Below are positions 1 to 7,200 of a stretch of DNA of 20,339 bases, one piece after another. Under the pieces are notes generated by a model, which saw nothing but the letters and a program-made list of their open reading frames with translations, was not told the DNA's origin and ran no database searches. Every line of letters starts with the position of its first letter. Positions within the stretch are counted from its first letter, which is position 1. Source of the stretch: a bacterium. Its GTDB lineage: Bacteria > Chlamydiota > Chlamydiia > Chlamydiales > SM23-39. The stretch is taken from positions 2,167 to 22,505 of the forward strand of contig JAKAFF010000003.1 in NCBI GenBank assembly GCA_021818045.1. Direction: 5' to 3'. Position numbers and translations under genes: made by a program.

Positions 1-246
1 TCCGATCTTCTGGCGCCTCTACCCCCGAAATCTTTTTCATAATCGCCTCTGTCACCAAATAGTGCTCATTCGCTACGATCGTCGATGGGGCAATCGTGAT
101 CAAAACAACGGGGCGCAATTCGCGCACCATCTTTTCTCCAACGACAAGAACTCGCTGAGACTCTTCTCGATACGCTTTTTTTTCTCGCAAATCCACCCAA
201 TGTTTTACAAGGGGGTGTTGTAAGCTCGTAATCTTTTTTGTTACCA
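1..246 (-). CDS. SpoU/TrmH-family RNA 2'-O-methyltransferase, N-terminal part (cut by window edge)
   Basis: The minus strand reads open from an ATG at 246-244 to base 1, giving 82 residues with no stop, so the rest lies outside the window. The start 'MVTKKITSLQHPLVKHW' followed by 'LREKKAYREE' and 'VLVVGEKMVREL' is the typical opening of the SpoU substrate-binding domain, which precedes the knotted SPOUT methyltransferase domain in TrmH/RlmB-like enzymes. These enzymes transfer a methyl group from S-adenosylmethionine to a ribose 2'-OH in rRNA or tRNA in the cytoplasm. The catalytic SPOUT motifs lie beyond the edge, so the exact target (23S rRNA or tRNA) cannot be named. The gene is divergent from rsbU with only 11 nt between the start codons, so the promoters must overlap the coding regions or be very compact. 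Confidence 0.72.
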
Positions 247-257
247 TTCAGACTATT

Positions 258-1844
258 ATGACCGATTTGAAAATAAGTAAAAAGAGCCACCCCTCCAGAT
301 TTCTGGCCTGGAGAATCTTGCTCGTCAGCATCCTCTTATTAGCCATCCCGCTGTTTATTCAAGATCTTCTTTTATATAGACAAGAGTATGCCGAAAAACT
401 GGAAGACGTGACCGCTAACCTCCAGGATGTGGCCAGAGAAAGAGCCTTCTCCATCCAACAAAAAATTACCACAGACTGGGCCGATCTAGAAGCAGCCCTT
501 CAAATGGGCAATGTAAAGCCGCTTTACATGCAACGCATTCCGCTCCCTCGCGGAGCCACAGGGCGCTTTATCCTTCCCAGCAAAAGCCGCAACGCCCTAG
601 TTGTTGGGAAAGAAGAATCCGCGACAACCGCCCTCATTATGCTCATTCCCTACTCTGAAATTACCCAACACTTGAGTAGTGCTTACACAACGCGCATTGC
701 GCTACTCGATGCTCAGGGAAAAATCTTAACGGCAAGTGCTCCCCTCAATACGCAAAACGTGTTAACCGTAAAAATTCCCCTCCAAGACACCTCGCTTACG
801 CTTGAGGTAGCTGTTGATGAAGATCGCATTGAAGCGCTGCACTTGCAAAACTACTATATGCGGATTGCCATCTTTATCATTTTAGTGGGCGTGATTGGAG
901 GGGGCATTGTGTATTTCTTAACGCGGCGCATAGCCAAACCACTCACGCAACTTTGGGAAACGATGGAGCGCATTTCCGATGGGAAACTCTGCGCGCGATA
1001 TACACCGGATTGGATGGGATTTGAGTTTAATCAATTGGGCAAACAGTTCAACCAAATGATGGACAATCACCTTAAAAACATGCAAGAGGTGGAAAGACAA
1101 CGCGTGGCTCGGGAAAAGCTTGCAGAGGAATTGCGCATAGGCCATGACATTCAGGCCAATTTATTACCGAAACACGTTCCTGGCTTTCCTGATGTAGATC
1201 TTGCTGCAATGAGCCTTTCTGCAAAAGAGGTCAATGGCGATTATTATGATCTATTTCGTCTAGAAAACGGCAAACTACTCATTGCGATGTGCGATATTTC
1301 TGGAAAAGGCATCTCTGCTTGTTTGTATTGTGTAGGCATTCGAGGCATTATTCGCAGCTTTGCTTCTATGACGGATGATTTGGCAGAAATTGTCCAAAAG
1401 ACCAACGATCTTTTTTGGGTAGATGCACATGAAGCATCTATGTTTGCCACTCTATGGATTGGCATTTATGACCCAAGCACGCAACGACTGACATACTGCA
1501 CGCAAGGACATCCTCCAGGTCTTTTACACCGCAGTAATGCAATACAAGAACTCCAAACTGGCGGCATTGCCGTAGGCGCACAACAACTCGACACTATTGC
1601 AATCAAAACTGTGCAGCTGCAAGCAAAAGACCTTGTCGTATTATACACCGACGGCATCATTGAAGCGCACAACTCCAATGCGCAACTTTTTGGCAAAAAA
1701 CAATTGAAAGAGTTTTTATTGAAAAAAAGCTGGACCTCTGCAAAGCAGCTAACAGACCAATTACTAGAAGAGATACATCTATTTGTGCAAGGAACACCTC
1801 AACACGATGACATGGCGCTCATCGTTCTTCGCATCACTTCTTGA
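258..1844 (+). CDS. rsbU: RsbU-type membrane PP2C/SpoIIE protein phosphatase
   Basis: A 528-residue sensor phosphatase. A transmembrane helix lies near residues 18-40 and a second near 201-223; between them is an extracytoplasmic sensing region of about 160 residues. A HAMP segment ('RRIAKPLTQLWETMERIS') follows, then a coiled linker, then a SpoIIE/PP2C domain from about residue 325 to the end. Metal-binding acidic residues are visible: Asp328 in GDYYD, Asp346 in DISGKG, Asp465 in YTDG, and Asp517-Asp518 in HDDMALIVL. In the family such enzymes dephosphorylate an anti-sigma-factor antagonist (RsbV), releasing it to bind the RsbW switch kinase; chlamydiae encode this partner-switching module and RsbU is its membrane sensor. 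No rsbV or rsbW is in the window. The last 38 nt of the gene, including the stop, are repeated downstream of the HECT gene. Start chosen: ATG 258, 11 nt from the divergent methyltransferase start. Confidence 0.9.
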   Translation: MTDLKISKKSHPSRFLAWRILLVSILLLAIPLFIQDLLLYRQEYAEKLEDVTANLQDVARERAFSIQQKITTDWADLEAALQMGNVKPLYMQRIPLPRGATGRFILPSKSRNALVVGKEESATTALIMLIPYSEITQHLSSAYTTRIALLDAQGKILTASAPLNTQNVLTVKIPLQDTSLTLEVAVDEDRIEALHLQNYYMRIAIFIILVGVIGGGIVYFLTRRIAKPLTQLWETMERISDGKLCARYTPDWMGFEFNQLGKQFNQMMDNHLKNMQEVERQRVAREKLAEELRIGHDIQANLLPKHVPGFPDVDLAAMSLSAKEVNGDYYDLFRLENGKLLIAMCDISGKGISACLYCVGIRGIIRSFASMTDDLAEIVQKTNDLFWVDAHEASMFATLWIGIYDPSTQRLTYCTQGHPPGLLHRSNAIQELQTGGIAVGAQQLDTIAIKTVQLQAKDLVVLYTDGIIEAHNSNAQLFGKKQLKEFLLKKSWTSAKQLTDQLLEEIHLFVQGTPQHDDMALIVLRITS

Positions 1845-1847
1845 AAA
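1807..1847 (+). repeat. 41-bp perfect direct repeat, copy 1 (3' end of rsbU)
   Basis: This stretch begins ATGACATGGCGCTC and ends CTTCTTGAAAA. It covers the last codons and stop of rsbU plus three bases, and recurs without mismatch at 3846-3886. The flanking bases differ (G/A on the left, G/T on the right), so the exact match is 41 nt. The offset between copies is 2039 nt, and the region between them is the HECT gene with its leader. Confidence 0.97.
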
Positions 1848-1852
1848 GGTCC

Positions 1853-1939
1853 TATACACAAATGAATTCAAAAGTTGGTTTTGGGCAACGCGAAAGCTGG
1901 CGCAGCCGAAAATCCAACTTTTGAACTCATTTGTGTATA
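1853..1939. repeat. Palindromic MITE-like repeat element with TATACACAA ends
   Basis: The left arm (1853-1882, starting TATACACAAATGA) and the right arm (1909-1939, ending TCATTTGTGTATA) are inverted copies of each other over about 30 nt. They differ by one substitution (A/G after ATGA) and one extra base near the inner end. The central 26 nt or so form the loop. A second, shortened copy lies at 19174-19232, so this is a dispersed element and not only a local hairpin. Transcribed, it could form a long stem downstream of rsbU. There is no T-run directly after it, so it is not called as an intrinsic terminator. Confidence 0.8.
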
Positions 1940-1994
1940 TCCTTAAATTTAAATTCTCTTTAGAATCTGCACCTTCATTTTAGCGAGGCGACAA

Positions 1995-3845
1995 ATGACT
2001 TGCGGGATTCTGGCCAACAGGCGTTTCAATTTAGATTATGCTGAACTCAATATGAAGTATACGAATGCAGCTCGTATGTGGGCAGTGGCACGGAACATTT
2101 CGGCTTTTGTTTACGCTGTTCCTCTTGCGCTGATTGCCGCAGCCGAATTGATCGTTAAAAACAGCCTTTTCTCCCTTTTCAATGCAGTAGTCTTCGTCAT
2201 TAAAACCACAGTTTGGGCTGTCTCAAAAGTGATCGATGTTGTGAGATCATGTTTTGGCGCTGTAAAGAAATCTGCCGGAGGAAGGGTGCAGCCTGTAAAT
2301 GAATCTGCTAGAGGAGGGGTGCAGCTGATCAATACTCAATTTACCGCGGACGATTTGATTACATTCCGGTCCGCGCTTCGTTTGGCCACTTCTCCGGACA
2401 ATCGCACTGAAGTTTTCTTGGAGCAATTCCTCTATACTCTCTGGTTCGATCAAGCAACCCAAACGGTCAATGTGCAAGATCTGAATCGGGAAGGTCAGCC
2501 AACTCTATCCTTGCAAATCGCGGAAGGAGGTCAAGTCCTTTCCATCAAAATCGATGGCATCGCTCAAGCAATTTTCCCTCCAGAGTTCGAAGCTTGCATG
2601 TATCCTTGCTTCATGAAATCTCTGGAAGTGTCCTCTACCTACCTGAAAGTTGACGATGAGATCCGAATCCGCGTCATTCGAAGAGGTTTGTGTGAAATTG
2701 CAGAATATCATCTCGATCAGCTTGGAAGAGCATTGCAAGTTGGGAATAGAGCTCCCTCGCTGCATGTGCAGTTTTTAACCAATTCTCTGGACAGGGATGA
2801 GGGAATTGATGCAGGAGGTCCTCGCAGAGATTATTTTGATGATCTAATGAGAAGCTTACTTCTCAATAAAGGAGAACTTAGATTTGTCACTCCTCCGCAA
2901 ACAGCGCTTTGCATGCCTGTTACAACCGATCCATACCAGAACCATCGCGTTCCCGACATTACTGCTATCGAAAGACCTCTTTTTCAGAAATTGGGCGCTG
3001 CGATGATGCTTTCCTATCAATCTGAGGGAGCTTTATTGGTTGGCAGGCGATTCCATGATTGGCTTTTTAGAGCGGCCTTTTCTTTAACCGCTGCAGAAGT
3101 CGATACGCCGTTTGCAAATTTAGCACCTCAAACCCTCTTAAAAATGTCGAAAGAGATTTTGTTGGCTGGACAAGCGAGTGTTCGCGTTGTAGACCTTCTA
3201 GAAAATGCTCATTTGAATGAAGACCAATGGGCTGAGGCGGCAGAGATTGCAAAAATGGCTGATGGGTGGCCTGACGATTTTGAATTTGCACCAGGAAATG
3301 CTCGTCACGAGCAGCTAGTTCTAGATGGTTTGAGAACTGTTTTGTTTAGCGAAGTGGGGAGGTATTTGGCTCCGATTCATGCAATTGCAAAGGGCATTAC
3401 CGACACGAGAAGACGGTGGGGAATCATGAATGAGCGTATTCGTTGGGACACATTCAGCGATAGGATCCAAGGCAGAATTGATGGCGCCGCGATTGCAAAT
3501 AGTCTCCGCATCAATGAAGGGGAGAACATAACACCTCTCATTCGTCAGAAAGTCCAATGGATCCAGGAATGGCTCCGGGACCCAGCAACTTCACAAGATG
3601 ATATCCGAGAATTTGTAAAATTTGCGACAGGTTCGTCGAGCTTGGGACTCGGCGCGCACATCAGAGTCAGCTGTCAAATGGGACAGTCGATTCCTGCAGC
3701 GGTCGGGCATAGCTGTTTTAGCACCATCGATCTCTCGCCACAGCATTGCGCTTACGGAAGATATAACGATAATACGAAAGAAAATTTCATCCGTGCCTTG
3801 AGGGAGCTTTCTCTGACACAAGCTGGAAATTATTTCATGGGGTAA
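1995..3845 (+). CDS. HECT-domain ubiquitin ligase-like protein with Inc-like hydrophobic segments (putative host-directed effector)
   Basis: A 616-residue protein. Residues about 36-76 form two closely spaced hydrophobic stretches ('FVYAVPLALIAAAELIV' and 'LFNAVVFVIKTTVWAV'), similar to the bilobed domain of chlamydial inclusion-membrane proteins. A tandem 11-codon repeat follows (residues 92-113). From about residue 250 to the end the protein reads as a eukaryote-type HECT domain: the N-lobe has 'LDRDEGIDAGGPRRDYF', and the C-lobe has 'FVKFATGSSSLGLG' then 'GHSCFSTIDLSP'. The HxCF catalytic Cys is residue 574, 42 residues from the C-terminus, close to the family norm. HECT enzymes accept ubiquitin from an E2 onto this Cys and pass it to a substrate. 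Bacteria generally lack ubiquitin and E2, so the role would be in the host cell. Start ATG 1995 follows an AGCGAGGCG stretch. An alternative Met is at 2052. The gene lies between copies of a 41-bp direct repeat, consistent with acquisition. Confidence 0.78.
   Translation: MTCGILANRRFNLDYAELNMKYTNAARMWAVARNISAFVYAVPLALIAAAELIVKNSLFSLFNAVVFVIKTTVWAVSKVIDVVRSCFGAVKKSAGGRVQPVNESARGGVQLINTQFTADDLITFRSALRLATSPDNRTEVFLEQFLYTLWFDQATQTVNVQDLNREGQPTLSLQIAEGGQVLSIKIDGIAQAIFPPEFEACMYPCFMKSLEVSSTYLKVDDEIRIRVIRRGLCEIAEYHLDQLGRALQVGNRAPSLHVQFLTNSLDRDEGIDAGGPRRDYFDDLMRSLLLNKGELRFVTPPQTALCMPVTTDPYQNHRVPDITAIERPLFQKLGAAMMLSYQSEGALLVGRRFHDWLFRAAFSLTAAEVDTPFANLAPQTLLKMSKEILLAGQASVRVVDLLENAHLNEDQWAEAAEIAKMADGWPDDFEFAPGNARHEQLVLDGLRTVLFSEVGRYLAPIHAIAKGITDTRRRWGIMNERIRWDTFSDRIQGRIDGAAIANSLRINEGENITPLIRQKVQWIQEWLRDPATSQDDIREFVKFATGSSSLGLGAHIRVSCQMGQSIPAAVGHSCFSTIDLSPQHCAYGRYNDNTKENFIRALRELSLTQAGNYFMG
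2268..2333 (+). repeat. Tandem 33-nt repeat inside the HECT-protein gene
   Basis: Two adjacent 33-nt units (2268-2300 and 2301-2333) match at 25 of 33 positions and encode KSAGGRVQPVN and ESARGGVQLIN. They are an in-frame 11-codon duplication in the linker between the hydrophobic N-terminus and the region leading to the HECT domain. Confidence 0.8.
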
Positions 3846-3886
3846 ATGACATGGCGCTCATCGTTCTTCGCATCACTTCTTGAAAA
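3846..3886 (+). repeat. 41-bp perfect direct repeat, copy 2 (detached rsbU 3' end)
   Basis: Identical to 1807-1847 and starting at the base immediately after the HECT stop codon (TAA 3843-3845). It carries the rsbU stop codon but no upstream rsbU reading frame, so here it is non-coding. It lies in the leader of the small basic-protein gene. Confidence 0.97.
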
Positions 3887-3936
3887 TAATTTATTCATTT
3901 GACACGGTGACAAATGACAGCACAAGGAGGAACCCA

Positions 3937-4089
3937 ATGGCTGTGCGAAAAAGAAAAAAAGCAAAGAAAAAAGCTGTGAAAAGAAAAGCCGCTAGAAAAT
4001 CTGTCAAAAAAACGACAAAACGGCGCAAAAAATGTTCTTCTCGCAAGATGAAAGCTTGTGGCACTTGCGGCGGAGCGCATGAGCAATAA
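3937..4089 (+). CDS. Small Lys/Arg-rich histone-like protein with C-terminal cysteines
   Basis: A 50-residue, extremely basic protein starting 'MAVRKRKKAKKKAVKRKAA'. The start is set by a strong AAGGAGG at 3924-3930, six bases before ATG 3937; an in-frame upstream Met at 3880 would overlap the 41-bp repeat and has no such site. The first 34 residues are almost only K, R, A and T, like the tails of chlamydial histone H1-like proteins (Hc1/Hc2), which compact the elementary-body nucleoid. The last part, 'CSSRKMKACGTCGG', has three Cys and ends in a CxxC, which could bind a metal or form disulfides. It is much shorter than the known Hc proteins, so DNA binding is inferred from composition only. 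A terminator follows about 80 nt downstream. Confidence 0.75.
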   Translation: MAVRKRKKAKKKAVKRKAARKSVKKTTKRRKKCSSRKMKACGTCGGAHEQ

Positions 4090-4091
4090 TA

Positions 4092-4200
4092 GATCCACGC
4101 TTCCCTCGATTTTGTTTCTATAATCGCATTGAGCTTTTGAAAGTACGCCATGCGGCGGCTCTCTAAAAAAGGCGGACTGATTTCTCAGCCCGCCTTTTTT
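4092..4200 (-). pseudogene. Relic of a Fic gene 3' end
   Basis: Bases 4092-4170 match 10682-10759, the 3' part of the intact fic gene, at about 72 of 79 positions, in the same orientation. On the minus strand the relic still reads ESRRMAYFQKLNAIIETKS beside the intact ESRRTAYFQKLNSITETKS. Relative to the intact copy it lacks about 15 nt between two A6 runs, as expected from slippage. Weaker similarity continues to about 4200. There is no start codon, no HPFxxGNGR motif and no upstream Fic sequence, so it is a fragment and not a gene. It lies directly downstream of the small basic-protein gene. Confidence 0.8.
4171..4200 (+). terminator. Intrinsic terminator
   Basis: GGCGG (4171-4175) and CTGA (4177-4180) pair with TCAG (4185-4188) and CCGCC (4190-4194), with one A-C mismatch and a TTTC loop, followed by six T (4195-4200). 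Six A precede the stem, so it could also work on the minus strand. It probably ends transcription of the small basic-protein gene and separates it from the RHS gene. Confidence 0.82.
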
Positions 4201-4250
4201 CTGGACTTCAAAATATTACTTCGCGCACGATCCTGACCTCTCTGAATGTA

Positions 4251-4260
4251 TTTGTGTATA
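4251..4260. repeat. Lone TTTGTGTATA end-like motif upstream of the RHS gene
   Basis: This 10-mer equals the right end of the palindromic element at 1853-1939 and lies just before the preferred RHS start at 4264. The partner arm is not present nearby. It may be a leftover element end or a regulatory site; chance is possible for a motif this short. Confidence 0.35.
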
Positions 4261-4263
4261 GAG

Positions 4264-7200
4264 ATGCGCCTTTTCTTTATTTATTTTTTCTTTTCGATTC
4301 TCTGCGCTGCGGACTTTGATCCATGGCTTGTGATTTCAGCAGAGAATGAGCCTTCTAGCTTAATTGATGGAAAAGTAAGCGCCATCACCGGGAAATTAGC
4401 CCTCAAAGAGACTGATTTAATAGTTCAAGGCGCACAACCCATTGTGATTAGTCGGACTTATGTTGATGGCAATTGGATCCTATTCCCTTCTCTACAGGTA
4501 GAAGAGGCCACATCTCACAGTAAGGGCCACTCTTACACAATTCAAGAAAATTCCGGTGCTAAGATCCGCTACAAATTCACCAATCAAAAAGAAATGAGGG
4601 GGGATCAACTCTTTCGCAAATATACGCCCGTTGATTTAGAAAATGGATATACAAACACATCTCGAGGAGAACTTTCTAGTCGGACACACTTGTCTAACAA
4701 TATTCTTTGGGTAGGTCCTAAGGAAAACCAATTGATTCTTCACTTAGCAAATGGCGCTATCCGCACCTATCACAAAGTGCATCACGGATTGGGGAAATAC
4801 AACTTAACCTCCGAGCAACTCTCCAATGGCACTTGGATGATCTATGATTATGCAAACAAGACAGAACTTCGTTCCATTCGCACAACTAGCCCTGACCGAA
4901 ATCTTGTGTATGCCCATGTCAACATCTCTTACGAACACGGCAAAAGGGCCATACGAAAAATTCGGATCGTTGGGAGCGACGATCAGACTGTTGAATACAG
5001 CTGCAACGAGACAGGTGTTATCGTGGCAATGTGCTCCTCGATGCGCTCCAATCAAAATTTTCAATACTCTCCATTTCGATATCCTCTTCACCACTTTCCA
5101 AACGCTCTTCAGAAGATTTCTTCTCCTTTAGATCGGAACTTGCAAATCGACTTTTACACTGCCAAGACCTCTTGGGTCCATGGGGAACAAGCGCGTCTAG
5201 AAAACCAGGAGATCCGCACAAATCAAAAAGACAATAATGATGAATGGGTCACAGAGTGGATTTTCGACCCGCGCTGCGCCCGTGTTCTTTCTCTAAGCAG
5301 TCCAGTTGGAGAAGATCAGACTCTCCACACCACCCACACCCTCCTTTATGATATACCTCAGCGCAAAACGACCCTTTACGATATCGAGAATCAAAAAACA
5401 GAATATCGTTGGGACAACCATTTTCGTCTAACCAGCATCGCTCAATACGGAGCTGATGCAACATTGCAAAAAACTGAACGCTTTGTTTGGAGCTCGTCAG
5501 GACTACTTCTTTGCAAAACCGATATAGATCACGCAGACCGCCCGCTCTTAGCAAAGAGGTATTTTTATAATGACAAAGGGGATGTACTGGAAGAAAAAAC
5601 GTACGGCAATTTATCGGGGAAAGGCCCCCCCTTACTTCTGGGACCTGATTATGTTCCCATCGAAAATGGGGTTGAAGTTCATGTTCGTCGATTTCAATAT
5701 TGGGAAGGAAGAATTTCTCTCTTGCGGTCTGTAGAGGACAATTTTGGCAAAAAAATTGAAAATACTTACTTAGCTGACACCGATTTGCTACTCTCTCAGC
5801 GCATATATGATCACGGCGAGCTCCAAGAAACCAAACAATGGCAATATGATGCAAACCGCCTTTTGATCCGTGAAGTGACCAAAACACAAACAGCCCATTT
5901 AATCAGACAAATTACCCCAAAATCCGATCCTCCCTACTTTGGAATGCCCTGGATTATTGAAGAGAAGTATTTAGACCCAAAGGGACAAGAGCTTTTGCTC
6001 CGAAAAACTGTACTTCACTACACAAAGGGCGCTCAGATCTGTCAAAAAGACATTTACGATGCGAAAAATCAGTTCAGTTACTCCCTCTACTTTAAATATG
6101 ACGACAAAGGGCGCTTGATTGAAGAGACAGATGCCATCGGAAGAATTGAACAATTCCGATATGATGATTGCGGCAATAGAATTTTCCACAAACACTCCTC
6201 GGGCAGAACAATTGCTACATTTCGCTTTGATCATTCCAATCGCCGCATCGCTTCTATGCAAAAAGGAGATGACGATGTGATTTTAAATGAAGAATACACC
6301 TACGACAGAAAACATCGACTCACTTCTGAAAAAAAAGCCTTTGGCTACTATGCGACGCTTCATTACGATTCTTTCGGCCATCTATCCCGCAAAGCAATTC
6401 CCTCCACTGGCGACTGTTATTCTTTTCTTTCAGACAGCTTCGGCCGGCCTATTTTGCAAACAGATCCCAATGGGGCAACGACTCAGACCAGCTATAATGC
6501 CTATGGGCATCCCACTCGCATCCTGCACCCCGATGGAGGTGTAGAGGAGTTTATCTATGATCTGAATGGCCAGCTCAAAACGCATATTGATCAAGAAGGT
6601 CTAGAAACTTCGTACACCTACAATATTTACGGGCATGTGACCTCCAAGACCCTTTCTTCAAAAGGGGAGGTGTACTCTCAAGAAACGGCCCTCTATGCAG
6701 GTCCTGCCTTGCAAATGAAGACCGACCCCGAAGGGAACCGAACCACATACGCATACGACCCGGCAGGCAGAGTTATTTCTACCCAATTCGCGGGCACAAT
6801 AACTGAGTATACATATGACTCTCTAAGCCGACTCATTCTAGAGAAAACAGACGAAATATCCACCACCAAAACATATGATCTTTTGGATCGTTTAGTAGAG
6901 GAATCGCGAGGCAACGCAAATCTGGCTCATCGCATTCAATATCAGTACAATACCGCGGGCCACAAAATGGCAAAGTTGTGCTTCATCGACAACCAAGAAG
7001 CAAAAGAGCTATGGTTTTACGACTCATTAGGGCGGTGCATCGAATCCATCGACCCTTTGGGAGCTTCGACCAAAACAAGCTATGAAAATGCCCCCTTTCT
7101 CACAGAAATCACAACAGACCCCCTCAATCTCAAAACAGTCAAAAAATACGATGCTCTGAATAGGCTGACCTCTATTGAAGTAACGCAAGGGACCACTCTT

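Noticed and set aside
1853..1939. Palindromic element read as an rsbU intrinsic terminator
   Set aside because: The stem is long enough, but no T-run follows it, and a second copy elsewhere shows it is a dispersed repeat.
1783..1983. 66-residue plus-strand frame across the rsbU end and the palindromic element
   Set aside because: It overlaps rsbU out of frame and then runs through the repeat; the composition is not protein-like.
3891..4151. 86-residue minus-strand frame including the Fic-like AYFQKLN segment
   Set aside because: Only the first 25 residues or so resemble Fic; the rest is antisense of the small basic-protein gene. It is treated as a relic and not a gene.
5249..5887. 212-residue minus-strand open frame opposite the RHS gene
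   Set aside because: It lies wholly inside the RHS coding region, has no recognisable motif or ribosome site, and the plus-strand frame is clearly the real one.
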